The position numbers were made by a program, and so were the translations under genes. The notes under the pieces are model-generated. The model searched no databases and was not told the DNA's origin. It worked only from the letters and a program-made list of their open reading frames with translations. Shown one piece after another: positions 45,691 to 54,524 of a DNA stretch of 64,000 nt. Location: contig JAUSZU010000001.1 of NCBI GenBank assembly GCA_030817875.1, positions 4,960,001 to 5,024,000 of the forward strand. Reading direction: 5' to 3'. This DNA comes from Flavobacterium sp. W4I14. Its GTDB lineage: Bacteria; Bacteroidota; Bacteroidia; Sphingobacteriales; Sphingobacteriaceae. How positions within the stretch are numbered: the stretch's first letter is position 1; each line of letters opens with the position of its first letter.

Positions 45691-45738
45691 TAAATATACC
45701 CAGTAAAGGGTATATAAATCATTTAGTTGATCGGGTAT
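45691..45738 (+). promoter_or_regulatory. ATACCC-N6-GGGTAT operator plus CGGGTAT half-site
   Basis: TAAATATACCC (45691-45701), six bases, GGGTAT (45708-45713), 18 bases, then CGGGTAT (45732-45738) merged with a TATTTTTA -7-like box. The same elements, 11 bp closer, precede the WG-repeat gene at 63822. Confidence 0.55.
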
Positions 45739-45764
45739 TTTTACAACAAATTAAACGAAATAAA

Positions 45765-46757
45765 ATGAAAAGTTTCTTGACCATAGTTTTGCTCTTGTTC
45801 ATGGTACAGGTGGCAAATGCGCAATCGCATGTTTCGAAGAGCGAATATGCCCGTTATAATTGCAGGTTTGCACCTAAAGGCTGGAATAACGCGGAGGGAA
45901 AACTGATGTGCCCTGCTTGTGACAAAGAAAATGAGGACGCTCGCAAAAAGAAAATAGCGGATGATAAAGCTGCTTCCGCTGCACATAATTTAAAAAATGA
46001 AAAACTTAAAGCAGAAAACGCAATTGCCTTTAAAAAGAAACAGGCAGAATATGCAGCTAAGAATAAAGTAACTGAAGTGCATGTTACGATGGGTAAAACG
46101 CCGGCAACCGAGAACAAAAAGCCGGAGCCGACTGTAAAGAAAGGCCCAGTTAAGTTGGGCAAAGATATACAGCTCTATGCCGGTTGGGGAATGGGAATGT
46201 TTACCCACAATAGCCGGGCTAATTGTTTTTTAAACGAGAATAAAGATACTGTGCTAAAGAGTAACGATTATTTAGAGGCTTATGCTGTAATGGGCGAAAA
46301 CAAAAATAATTTTCCAAAAAACATTGGTATAGTGCTTTTAAAAGAAACCAATAAAATATCAAACGGAAGAGAACTGAATGTTGCCGATATAGTTGACCTT
46401 AAAGGCAAAAGATATTTTAACGACAATACGATTAGTACCATTTTCCACCTGGCGGATGATTATTTTGTGGTATGCAAAAGCCCAACCCTTCCAGAATGGC
46501 GCTCTTATGGAAATAATTATACCGGTTACGAAAACGTTGAAATTTACAACCTAAAAACCAAGAAAAGTATAAAACTGGATAAAGATGCTGGCCGCTTTGT
46601 AAGCATATCCATCTATGTTGGTGGTAGAAAAATGCCAGGCGAACCTGATCTTACCCCTTTTCTCTCACGTGTATATACCAATTATGATGAAGATGTGTAT
46701 TGCCTTAATGCCAATAAGGAAATGGTGGTTAAGAAAATATTAAAAGCGGATAGGTAA
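45765..46757 (+). CDS. unknown exported protein with N-terminal cysteine knuckle
   Basis: 330 residues, no family recognised. A signal peptide (about 1-19, ending ANAQ) is followed by a Cys-containing segment (YNCRFAPKGWNN...LMCPACDKEN; C32 and a CPAC pair). A K/A/E-rich helical stretch comes next (about 55-115), then a beta-rich C-terminal domain (about 130-330, LGKDIQLYAGWGMGMF onward, with repeated strand-turn units such as KGKRYFNDN and NLKTKKSIKLD). Its promoter region shares an unusual operator architecture with the WG-repeat gene at 63822, so the two are probably in one regulon. Confidence 0.7.
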   Translation: MKSFLTIVLLLFMVQVANAQSHVSKSEYARYNCRFAPKGWNNAEGKLMCPACDKENEDARKKKIADDKAASAAHNLKNEKLKAENAIAFKKKQAEYAAKNKVTEVHVTMGKTPATENKKPEPTVKKGPVKLGKDIQLYAGWGMGMFTHNSRANCFLNENKDTVLKSNDYLEAYAVMGENKNNFPKNIGIVLLKETNKISNGRELNVADIVDLKGKRYFNDNTISTIFHLADDYFVVCKSPTLPEWRSYGNNYTGYENVEIYNLKTKKSIKLDKDAGRFVSISIYVGGRKMPGEPDLTPFLSRVYTNYDEDVYCLNANKEMVVKKILKADR

Positions 46758-46819
46758 CAACATTCAACAGTCAGTCTTTTTTGGACAATTAAGTTTTGCA
46801 GTACAAAAACTATGATTAT

Positions 46820-46850
46820 GGCAGTAACAAAGTCGTTGCTGCCATTTTTA
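46820..46850 (+). terminator. terminator behind the 45765 gene
   Basis: GGCAGTAAC (46820-46828) pairs with GTTGCTGCC (46835-46843, one wobble), followed by ATTTTTA. Confidence 0.7.
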
Positions 46851-46884
46851 GCGCTGAGCGGTAATTTCTAAAATTAATATAGTT

Positions 46885-47529
46885 TTAACTAAAATCATCA
46901 ATGAGAAATACAAAAAGCTCTTTAGGTCCGTGTGCGCCTAAAACCAATGTTTTTTCGATATCGGCAGTTCTGCTTGGGCCTGTAATGTTGCTGATCATTG
47001 ATGGGATTTGATTGCCATACTTGTTCTTCAATAACAGAAAAGCATCTTTAAGATCTAAAACTAACTGACTGGTTTTGGCGATCACGATGTGATGATGTGG
47101 AAAGATGCTAAGCCTTCTTCCTGCAGCACTTTGGTTAGTTACCATTACACTTCCATTACGGGCAATTAAGGCTTCGCAAAGGGTAATGCCTACCTCTGCC
47201 TGTTCAAAATCTTTATCGGTCTGGTAAAAAGGAAATTCATATTTGCTTAAAAACTGTTGAAGTTCTGGTTCCCAGCAGTATATTTTTCGCCATTTAAACT
47301 TGTCGGCCAACTGTAGCATGTTTTCAAAAAAATCGATCCCGTCTTCGCAGAAGATAAAGTTGCCAGATATAGCGGTGAGCTGTTCGGCAAATAATACCTC
47401 TAGCTCATCTGTATTTTTTTTATACAATTGACTTTCTTCTAAATTAGGATAAGGGTTTTCACGCTTTTCTAATAGTGCTTTCCTTATCTTTTTTAGTATT
47501 TGTTCTTTCGCTGTCGTATTATCCTTCAT
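46885..47529 (-). CDS. LUD domain protein (LutC-like)
   Basis: 214 residues, LUD (DUF162) domain. The second half carries the signature VGITLCEALIARNGSVMVTN, GRRLSIFPHHHIVIAKTSQL and GPSRTADIEKTLVLGAHGPKEL. LutC is part of the LutABC L-lactate oxidation complex, but no lutA or lutB is nearby. The gene stands behind ftsH on the same strand, so its role here is uncertain. A terminator lies directly before its ATG. Confidence 0.88.
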   Translation of the reverse strand: MKDNTTAKEQILKKIRKALLEKRENPYPNLEESQLYKKNTDELEVLFAEQLTAISGNFIFCEDGIDFFENMLQLADKFKWRKIYCWEPELQQFLSKYEFPFYQTDKDFEQAEVGITLCEALIARNGSVMVTNQSAAGRRLSIFPHHHIVIAKTSQLVLDLKDAFLLLKNKYGNQIPSMISNITGPSRTADIEKTLVLGAHGPKELFVFLIDDFS

Positions 47530-47532
47530 TAT

Positions 47533-47568
47533 AAAAAAAAGCTACCCTAATAATTAAACTAGGGTAGC
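47533..47568 (-). terminator. ftsH terminator touching the LUD gene leader
   Basis: On the minus strand GCTACCCTA pairs with TAGGGTAGC (47541-47549 with 47560-47568), followed by eight T (47540-47533), just three bases before the LUD ATG at 47529. Confidence 0.8.
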
Positions 47569-47593
47569 AAATGTAATAATAGAAATTATTTAT

Positions 47594-49615
47594 TTATGCT
47601 TCTACCGGAGTAATATGTCCGGGAGTTCCGCTTTCTCCTTGGCTTTCGAATAAACGTTTACCAAAAATCACTTCTAAATCGTCTTTAAATAAAACTTCTT
47701 TTTCGATCAGGATATCGGCCAATTGGATCAATTTATCTTTATTTTCTTCTAATAAACTAATTGCTCTTTGGTATTGGCCTTCAATTAATGCCGAAATTTC
47801 TTTGTCGATAGTTAAAGCGGTATCCTCTGAATATGGTTTAGAGAAATTATACTCATTCTGACCAGATGAATCGTAATAAGTAATATTTCCTAATTTATCG
47901 TTCAAACCATAGATGGTAACCATCGCTCTGGCTTGTTTGTTCACTTTTTCTAAATCGCTAAGTGCACCGGTAGAAATAGTATCGAACATTACTTTTTCAG
48001 CTGCCCTACCACCCATTGTCGCACACATTTCATCAAGCATTTGATGAGGGCGAACAATTAAGCGTTCTTCTGGTAAATACCAGGCTGCACCTAAGCTCTG
48101 TCCGCGTGGCACAATCGTAACTTTAACTAAAGGCGCCGCATGTTCTAACAACCAGCTTACTGTGGCGTGACCAGCCTCGTGAATCGCAATAGCGCGTTTC
48201 TCGGCAGGTGTGATAATTTTGTTTTTCTTTTCTAAACCACCTACAATTCTATCTACAGCATCTAAGAAATCTTGTTTATCAACTGCCGACTTATTTTTAC
48301 GGGCAGCAATTAATGCTGCTTCGTTACAAACATTTGCAATATCTGCACCTGAGAATCCTGGCGTTTGTTTTGCTAAAAATTCGGTATCAAGTTCTTCTGA
48401 TTTTTTAAGCGGAGTAATGTGGACTTCGAAAATTTGTTTACGCTCGATAACATCCGGTAAATCAACATAAATCTGTCTGTCGAATCTACCCGCCCTCAAT
48501 AATGCCTTATCTAAAACATCAGCACGGTTGGTGGCAGCTAAGATAATAACGTGTGTATTTGTGCCAAAACCATCCATTTCAACTAAAAGTTGATTTAAGG
48601 TGTTTTCGCGTTCATCATTTCCACCCATTACACCATTTTTACCACGCGCGCGGCCAATAGCGTCAATCTCATCAATAAAGATGATACATGGCGATTTATC
48701 CTTTGCTTGTTTAAATAAGTCACGAACACGAGATGCACCTACCCCTACAAACATCTCTACAAAATCAGATCCTGACAGAGAAAAGAAAGGAACCTGAGCC
48801 TCGCCTGCAACAGCTTTAGCCAGTAAAGTTTTACCGGTACCAGGCGAACCAACAAGTAAAGCACCTTTAGGGATTTTTCCACCCAGATCGGTATATTTTT
48901 TAGGGTTTTTTAGGAAATCTACAATTTCCATTACCTCTGTTTTTGCTTCTTCTAAACCTGCAACATCGTTGAAAGTAATGTTTACCTGGCTTTCTTTATC
49001 AAATAAAGTCGCTTTTGATTTTCCGATACTGAAAATCTGACCGCCACCGCCGGCACCACCTCCCATTCTGCGCATCATAAAGATCCAGAAACCGATTAAA
49101 AGCAATACAGGTAAAATGATACTTAAGAACCAGCTTGCTAACGGATTGCTGCGGCTGGTTTTTTCTGCCAGTATCCTTGGTTGGTTAGCCGGAAGGTCTT
49201 TTTGCGAATCTGCAAGTTGTTTATCAAGACCATCCATTGTGCCGGCATTGAAATATACAACAGGGCTAGCATTGTTACTGTTTACATTAAACGTGCTATT
49301 GCTTTTATAAGCATCGTATAGTTTCTTTTTCTCTAAACTATCTTTTTTGATGTAAACCTCTACCCGGACTAAATCATCTGATTTATAAGCAACAACTTTC
49401 TGAACATCACCTTTAAGTAACATCTGTTGTTCAAACTTTTGGTAGGTAACCTCTTTACCGCCATCGGTAGTAAATAAAAACTGTGCGGCTATAATCGCAA
49501 TGATAATGGCTGCATAAACCCAGAAAATATTAAATTTTGATCCTTTCTGTGGTTTTTTGGGAATATTTGGAATTCTTTTTCCTTGTTTTTCGTTGGTATT
49601 TTGATTGTCGTTCAT
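47594..49615 (-). CDS. ftsH: ATP-dependent zinc metalloprotease FtsH
   Basis: 673 residues. Membrane-anchored AAA+ protease with helices at about 29-48 and 163-182 around a periplasmic domain. AAA domain: Walker A GSPGTGKTLLAKA, Walker B IIFIDEIDAIG, SRH DVLDKALLRAGRFDR. Zinc site HEAGH in IAIHEAGHATVSWLLEH (about 452) with the third ligand in the SDLEKVNKQAR region. It degrades misassembled membrane proteins and short-lived regulators. It lies directly behind rsfS with a 27-base gap, a common Bacteroidetes order (rsfS-ftsH-LUD gene). Confidence 0.97.
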   Translation of the reverse strand: MNDNQNTNEKQGKRIPNIPKKPQKGSKFNIFWVYAAIIIAIIAAQFLFTTDGGKEVTYQKFEQQMLLKGDVQKVVAYKSDDLVRVEVYIKKDSLEKKKLYDAYKSNSTFNVNSNNASPVVYFNAGTMDGLDKQLADSQKDLPANQPRILAEKTSRSNPLASWFLSIILPVLLLIGFWIFMMRRMGGGAGGGGQIFSIGKSKATLFDKESQVNITFNDVAGLEEAKTEVMEIVDFLKNPKKYTDLGGKIPKGALLVGSPGTGKTLLAKAVAGEAQVPFFSLSGSDFVEMFVGVGASRVRDLFKQAKDKSPCIIFIDEIDAIGRARGKNGVMGGNDERENTLNQLLVEMDGFGTNTHVIILAATNRADVLDKALLRAGRFDRQIYVDLPDVIERKQIFEVHITPLKKSEELDTEFLAKQTPGFSGADIANVCNEAALIAARKNKSAVDKQDFLDAVDRIVGGLEKKNKIITPAEKRAIAIHEAGHATVSWLLEHAAPLVKVTIVPRGQSLGAAWYLPEERLIVRPHQMLDEMCATMGGRAAEKVMFDTISTGALSDLEKVNKQARAMVTIYGLNDKLGNITYYDSSGQNEYNFSKPYSEDTALTIDKEISALIEGQYQRAISLLEENKDKLIQLADILIEKEVLFKDDLEVIFGKRLFESQGESGTPGHITPVEA

Positions 49616-49642
49616 TTGTCTTTGTCAAAATGGTTCTAAAGG

Positions 49643-50017
49643 TTATGCGCTTTGATAATTTGTGCTTTCAGCATCCCCCCAAAGTTCTTCTATGCCATAA
49701 AAGTGGCGCTTTTCGGTTTTAAAAATGTGCACAACCACATCGAAATAATCAAGAATAATCCAATCTGCTGATTCAAAACCTTCTTTATGTCTTGGATCGG
49801 CCTGAGTGGCCTTATATATTTCTTTTTCTACACTATCGGCAATAGCTTTTACCTGCGTACCAGAATTGGCGCTCGCAATAATAAAGTAATCAGCCACTGA
49901 AGTATGAATATTTCTAAGATCTAACCGCACTATATCTTCTCCTTTTTTCTCCTGGATGCCGTGAACAGCTAACTCAGAAAGGTATGTAGAAAGGGCTACT
50001 ATTTTCTTTTTTACCAT
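49643..50017 (-). CDS. rsfS: ribosomal silencing factor RsfS
   Basis: 124 residues, full length. Binds ribosomal protein uL14 and blocks subunit joining under nutrient limitation. The core is VRLDLRNIHTSVADYFIIASANSGTQVKAIADSVEKEI, followed by EGFESADWIILDYFDVVVHIFKTEKRHFYGIEELWGDAE, the typical C-terminus of the family. It is divergent from birA and probably co-transcribed with ftsH. Confidence 0.95.
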   Translation of the reverse strand: MVKKKIVALSTYLSELAVHGIQEKKGEDIVRLDLRNIHTSVADYFIIASANSGTQVKAIADSVEKEIYKATQADPRHKEGFESADWIILDYFDVVVHIFKTEKRHFYGIEELWGDAESTNYQSA

Positions 50018-50061
50018 TAAAATGCTTTAATTTTGGAATTACAATATTATAAATTCAACAC

Positions 50062-50838
50062 TTGCAAAATAACACTTTTTCGACACTATTTGTTGGTCAA
50101 AATTTAATCAAATTAAAAGAAGTTGATTCTACTAATAACTTTTTAAAAGATTTGGTGTCAAAATCCGCGCCATTAGCCGAAGGGACTGTAATTATGGCAG
50201 ATAATCAGTTTGCCGGAAGAGGACAGCAGGAAAGTGTTTGGCAAACACAGGCAGGAAAAAACATAAGCACAAGTATTTATTTAAGACCTTCGTTTTTGCC
50301 CCTTAATAAACAGTTTTATTTAAATATAGCTGTTAGTTTAGCCGTTAGTGATGCTTTATCTTGTTTTGTGCCCGAAGGGATAAAAGTAAAATGGCCTAAT
50401 GATATGTATTACCAAAATAAGAAATTAGGTGGAATATTAATCGAAAATACACTGACAGGCAATTCTATTAAATCATCAGTAATTGGCATTGGTTTAAATA
50501 TTAATCAGTCCGAGTTTTCGGATAGTATTAGCCAACGCGCTACTTCCGTCGTTCAAATTTTACAAAGAGATGTGTCTTTAATGGATATTATGGATAAATT
50601 ATTCATATTTATGGAAAAATACTACTTAATTTTGAGGGCCGGGAAATATAGTATTTTACAGAATGATTACCTTTCAAGGCTTTATAACTTCAATACTCCA
50701 GCATTGTATTTGCAAAATGGAGCGTTTTTTGAAGGTACTATAAGAGGAGTTGAAGATGATGGTAGGCTAACAGTTGATACAAAGAATGGCTTAAAAGTCT
50801 TTAATTTTAAAGAAATAGAATTTACACACACAAAATAA
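50062..50838 (+). CDS. birA: biotin-[acetyl-CoA-carboxylase] ligase
   Basis: 258 residues, a monofunctional biotin protein ligase without the N-terminal DNA-binding domain. It attaches biotin to the carboxylase BCCP domain. Biotin-binding segments are KEVDSTNNFLKDL, the GRGQQESVWQTQAGKNI loop, KWPNDMYYQNKKLGGILIEN and VIGIGLNIN. A C-terminal SH3-like domain ends in GLKVFNFKEIEF. The start is TTG 50062, the only start that keeps the N-terminal strand. It is followed after seven bases by the DsbD-alpha gene. Confidence 0.93.
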   Translation: MQNNTFSTLFVGQNLIKLKEVDSTNNFLKDLVSKSAPLAEGTVIMADNQFAGRGQQESVWQTQAGKNISTSIYLRPSFLPLNKQFYLNIAVSLAVSDALSCFVPEGIKVKWPNDMYYQNKKLGGILIENTLTGNSIKSSVIGIGLNINQSEFSDSISQRATSVVQILQRDVSLMDIMDKLFIFMEKYYLILRAGKYSILQNDYLSRLYNFNTPALYLQNGAFFEGTIRGVEDDGRLTVDTKNGLKVFNFKEIEFTHTK

Positions 50839-50845
50839 ACACACA

Positions 50846-51295
50846 ATGAAAAAAATCACCCTGGTGCTTTCGATGGTACTTCTTACCATCGCAGGTGCAT
50901 TTGCTCAAATCGAAAAGCCGGTTACCTGGGCTTATTCTGCAAAGAAAATAAGTAAAGATGAAGCCGTTATATATTTAAAGGCTACAATCGAAGATAGGTG
51001 GCATATTTATTCGCAAAATGTGAAAGATGGTGGTCCGGTAAAAACTACATTTACTTTTGCCCCTTCTAAGGATTTTAGCCTGGTTGGTAAAACAATTGAG
51101 CCTAAAGCAATTGTTAAATACGAAAGTACATTTAAAATGAATGTAAGTTATTTCGAAAAAGTAGTAATTTTCCAGCAAAAGGTGAAATTAAATAAGGGTA
51201 CAACTGCTGTTAAAGGAAAAGTTGAGTTTATGGTTTGTAACGATAAACAATGTCTTCCGCCAGAAGAAGTTGAGTTCAGCGTTCCGGTTAAATAG
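50846..51295 (+). CDS. DsbD alpha-domain protein
   Basis: 149 residues. A signal peptide (about 1-20, ending GAFAQ) is followed by an immunoglobulin-like domain matching DsbD-alpha: WHIYSQNVKDGGPVKTTFTF, then the redox pair VCNDKQCLPPEEVEF. In E. coli this domain accepts electrons from the membrane part of DsbD and passes them to periplasmic thiol proteins. Here it is a separate gene, followed by a terminator and then the membrane-plus-thioredoxin part at 51446. Confidence 0.88.
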   Translation: MKKITLVLSMVLLTIAGAFAQIEKPVTWAYSAKKISKDEAVIYLKATIEDRWHIYSQNVKDGGPVKTTFTFAPSKDFSLVGKTIEPKAIVKYESTFKMNVSYFEKVVIFQQKVKLNKGTTAVKGKVEFMVCNDKQCLPPEEVEFSVPVK

Positions 51296-51317
51296 TTGAC
51301 ATCAAAATATTTACAAG

Positions 51318-51347
51318 CAGTCCCGAATTTTCGGGACTGTTTCTTTT
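51318..51347 (+). terminator. terminator between the two DsbD genes
   Basis: CAGTCCCGAA (51318-51327) pairs with TTCGGGACTG (51330-51339), followed by TTTCTTTTT. Confidence 0.8.
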
Positions 51348-51445
51348 TAAAGTAAAATCTACGTGGAGTAGTGGTTTAAAAAAAATCGTTTCTAAAATTA
51401 TTCTTAATTTCACGGTTTCAAAAAATACACACACAAAACACACAA

Positions 51446-53140
51446 ATGAAAAAGGTTTTATTATTGTTGTTAATGGCTTCAATGTTTATTGCATTGCCTG
51501 CCGTTAAGAGTTATGCCCTGGTAACACAGGATACCACAGCAACTGCTCCGCCCGATGATATTGTTTTTACCGAAGTAGGTTCTGCACAGGATAGCGCAGC
51601 CAACAGCCAGGTAAAAACGGAAAAAGATACCCTTAAAAAGGATACAGCCAAAGTAGAAAAAGCTGCGGTAGCTGGTAAGGAGGCCCCAAAACAATCGCTT
51701 TGGGTAACCTTTGGTTTAGGCCTTTTGGCCGGTATTGCCGCTTTTTTTCTTCCATGTATTTTTCCCATGGTTCCGCTTACAGTTGGGTTTTTTACCAAAA
51801 GAGCCGAAAGCAGAGCAAAAGGAATCAGAAGTGCCATTATTTACGGCTTATCAATCATTGTAATTTATGTTGGTTTAGGCGTAATTATTACTTTGATCTG
51901 GGGCGCCAGTGCATTAAATGAAATATCTACCGATGGATTTTTTAATATTTTCATCTTCCTTATACTGATTGTTTTTGGCGTATCGTTTTTAGGTGCTTTC
52001 GAAATTACCCTGCCAAGTTCTTTTGTAAATAAACTCGATGCAAAATCGGACGCTAAAGGTTTAAGCGGGATCTTTTTTATGGCAGCAACCTTAGCGGTTG
52101 TTTCCTTTTCTTGCACCGGCCCACTGATTGGAACCTCGTTAGTTGCCATTAATACCGACTTGCTAACGCCTGTTGTGGTCATGTTTGGTTTCTCATTATC
52201 GCTAGCGGTAATTTTTACCATGTTTGCCATTTTCCCTAGTTTAATGACAGGATTGCCAAAATCTGGCGGGTGGTTAAACTCTATTAAAGTATTTCTTGGC
52301 TTTTTAGAGCTGGGCTTATCTTTAAAATTCCTTTCAACAGCCGATTTAGCTTATCATTGGGGTATATTGGATAGAGAGATTTTCCTGGCCATTTGGATTG
52401 TACTCGCTTTAATCTTAGGCGTTTATTTATTGGGAAAAATCAAATTTTCTCATGATAGTGATCTTCCTTATGTTTCAGTGCCAAGGTTATTTATTGCAAC
52501 CGCCACTTTCGTGTTTGCGATATATTTAATTCCGGGCCTATGGGGAGCTCCTTTAAAAGCCGTAAGTGCACTGGTACCTCCGCTTTCTACTCAGGATTTT
52601 GTGATCGGACAAGATAGTGGTGGTGGATCAAACCAAACAACAACAACCGGCCACACTAAACGTAAATATGCTGAATTCCTGCACATTCCGCATAATATTG
52701 ATGGATTTTTTGATTATCAGGAAGCGTTGGCTTACGCAAAGGAGGTAAAAAAACCGTTATTTCTTGATTTTACGGGCCATGGCTGTGTAAATTGCCGCGA
52801 AATGGAGGCAAGAGTTTGGTCTGACCCGAGGGTGCTTAAAAAATTGAAAGAAGACTATATTGTTGTATCGCTTTATACAGATGATAAAACTGATCTGCCA
52901 GTTGCTGAACAATTTGATTCTAAAATTTTAGGCACAAAAGTAAATACGGTTGGTAAAAAATTTAAACATTTGCAGGCCGAAAGATTTAATACCATTTCGC
53001 AACCATATTATGTACTTTTGGGTACTGATGAAAAAGAATTAGTTTCGCCTCCTATCGGAGTAGAATTTAATATAGATAAATATTTGCAATATCTGGACAA
53101 TGGATTATCAGAATTTGCTAAGAAACAAACAAATGAATAA
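51446..53140 (+). CDS. DsbD beta/gamma: membrane CcdA-like domain plus thioredoxin domain
   Basis: 564 residues. A signal peptide (about 1-25) and a K/T-rich linker precede eight membrane helices (about 85-385). The redox cysteines are in FLPCIFPMVPLTVGFF and SFSCTGPLIGTSL. A periplasmic thioredoxin-like gamma domain follows (about 420-564), with the active site GHGCVNCREMEARVW. It moves reducing power from cytoplasmic thioredoxin to the periplasm. The alpha domain is supplied by the gene at 50846. The stop overlaps the pfkA start by eight bases. Confidence 0.92.
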   Translation: MKKVLLLLLMASMFIALPAVKSYALVTQDTTATAPPDDIVFTEVGSAQDSAANSQVKTEKDTLKKDTAKVEKAAVAGKEAPKQSLWVTFGLGLLAGIAAFFLPCIFPMVPLTVGFFTKRAESRAKGIRSAIIYGLSIIVIYVGLGVIITLIWGASALNEISTDGFFNIFIFLILIVFGVSFLGAFEITLPSSFVNKLDAKSDAKGLSGIFFMAATLAVVSFSCTGPLIGTSLVAINTDLLTPVVVMFGFSLSLAVIFTMFAIFPSLMTGLPKSGGWLNSIKVFLGFLELGLSLKFLSTADLAYHWGILDREIFLAIWIVLALILGVYLLGKIKFSHDSDLPYVSVPRLFIATATFVFAIYLIPGLWGAPLKAVSALVPPLSTQDFVIGQDSGGGSNQTTTTGHTKRKYAEFLHIPHNIDGFFDYQEALAYAKEVKKPLFLDFTGHGCVNCREMEARVWSDPRVLKKLKEDYIVVSLYTDDKTDLPVAEQFDSKILGTKVNTVGKKFKHLQAERFNTISQPYYVLLGTDEKELVSPPIGVEFNIDKYLQYLDNGLSEFAKKQTNE

Positions 53141-54116
53141 GATTAAGAATATTGGTGTTTTAACCTCTGGCGGAGATTCGCCAGGCATGAATGCCGCAAT
53201 CAGGGCCGTAGTAAGGGCCTCAATTTATTATGATATCGAAGTAACCGGGTTTATCCGTGGGTACGAAGGGTTGATCAACAATGATTTTATCCCTATGGAC
53301 CGCAAATCTGTAGCAAATATTATCCAGCGCGGAGGAACCATTTTAAAAACCGCACGCAGCGAAGCCTTTAAAACTGTTGAGGGCAGAAAAACAGCTTACG
53401 AAAGCCTAAAAGCCAATGGAATTGATGCTTTGGTTGTAATTGGTGGTGATGGAACATTTACAGGCGCAAATATTTTTTCAAAAGAGTTCGATTTCCCAAT
53501 TGTTGGTTTGCCTGGCACTATTGATAACGATTTGGCCGGAACAGATTTTACCATTGGTTATGATTCTGCCATTAATACCGTTATCGACGCGGTGGATAGG
53601 ATCAGAGATACAGCCGAATCGCACGACAGGCTTTTTATAGTGGAGGTAATGGGCCGCGACTCCGGGTTAATTGCGTTAAGAAGTGGAATCGGTGTGGGCG
53701 CCGAAGCCATTATGATTCCGGAAGCAAACATGAATGCAAACGATATTTTGCATAAACTGGAGCATAGCCGTAAAGATAAAGCCTCGAAAATTATTATCGT
53801 TGCCGAAGGCGATGATACCGGTGGCGCATTTAAGGTTGGCGAAATTCTACAGGAAAAATACCCACATTACGATACTAAAGTTTCAGTTTTAGGGCATATT
53901 CAACGTGGTGGAAAACCAACCTGTATGGATCGTGTGTTGGCGAGCCGCTTAGGGGTTGCTGCCGTAGAGGGTTTAATTAATGGCGAAAGCGGTGTTATGG
54001 CTGGCCAGATTAACCGTGAAATTGTTTTTACGCCCTTTGATCATGCCATTAAACACATTAATGCAGAAAAAGTGAGCTCTAAATGGCTTAAATTAATCGA
54101 TATACTTTCGTTTTAA
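53133..54116 (+). CDS. pfkA: ATP-dependent 6-phosphofructokinase
   Basis: 327 residues. Phosphorylates fructose 6-phosphate in glycolysis. Motifs: GVLTSGGDSPGMNAAIRAV at the N-terminus, GGDGTFTGA, the catalytic PGTIDNDLAGTD, VMGRDSGLIAL and GHIQRGGKPTCMDRV. The GDGT glycine-to-lysine context fits the ATP-dependent rather than PPi-dependent type. The ATG at 53133 overlaps the preceding dsbD stop (ATGAATAA), giving translational coupling between unrelated functions. A terminator follows. Confidence 0.95.
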   Translation: MNKIKNIGVLTSGGDSPGMNAAIRAVVRASIYYDIEVTGFIRGYEGLINNDFIPMDRKSVANIIQRGGTILKTARSEAFKTVEGRKTAYESLKANGIDALVVIGGDGTFTGANIFSKEFDFPIVGLPGTIDNDLAGTDFTIGYDSAINTVIDAVDRIRDTAESHDRLFIVEVMGRDSGLIALRSGIGVGAEAIMIPEANMNANDILHKLEHSRKDKASKIIIVAEGDDTGGAFKVGEILQEKYPHYDTKVSVLGHIQRGGKPTCMDRVLASRLGVAAVEGLINGESGVMAGQINREIVFTPFDHAIKHINAEKVSSKWLKLIDILSF

Positions 54117-54137
54117 TCGAAAACAGGTATAAAAAGA

Positions 54138-54175
54138 AAAGTCTTTCCCGCACCGGAAAGACTTTCTTGTTTTTG
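54138..54175 (+). terminator. terminator behind pfkA
   Basis: AAAGTCTTTCC (54138-54148) pairs with GGAAAGACTTT (54155-54165), followed by CTTGTTTTT. Confidence 0.8.
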
Positions 54176-54200
54176 CTTAGTTTTCGCAATAAGCAATTTC

Positions 54201-54524
54201 TTAATCTGCTAAAATTACAGCAGTACCATTGGCACTCACCATTAACATGCTGCCGCCGCTGCCAACAGTTTCATAATCTAAATCTACACCAACAATTGCG
54301 TTTGCGCCTAATGCGGCTGCGTACTGTTGCATTTCGTTAATTGCTGTATCTTTTCCCTCTCTTAAAACGCGTTCATAAGAACTCGACCTGCCTCCTACTA
54401 TATCTGTTATGCCTGCAAATAAATCTTTAAAAATATTTGCGCCAATAATGGTTTCTCCGGTAACGAGACCTATATATTTTACAATTTTTCTGCCCTCAAC
54501 TGAAGGCGTTGTGGTTACTAACAT
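54201..54524 (-). CDS. YbjQ family (UPF0145) heavy-metal-binding domain protein
   Basis: 107 residues, the usual size. Core: EGRKIVKYIGLVTGETIIGANIFKDLFAGITDIVGGRSSSYE, then AINEMQQYAAALGANAIVGVDLDYETVG, and a GGSMLMVSANGTAVIL C-terminus. The family forms pentamers; function is not settled. It converges with pfkA and is divergent from the VIT gene. Confidence 0.92.
   Translation of the reverse strand: MLVTTTPSVEGRKIVKYIGLVTGETIIGANIFKDLFAGITDIVGGRSSSYERVLREGKDTAINEMQQYAAALGANAIVGVDLDYETVGSGGSMLMVSANGTAVILAD

Noticed and set aside
46885..47529. Part of a lutABC lactate operon
   Set aside because: Only the LUD domain gene is present; lutA and lutB are absent and the upstream gene is ftsH.
53100..53132. 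Upstream extension of pfkA
   Set aside because: It lies within the dsbD C-terminus; the family N-terminus begins at MNKIKNIGVLTSGG.
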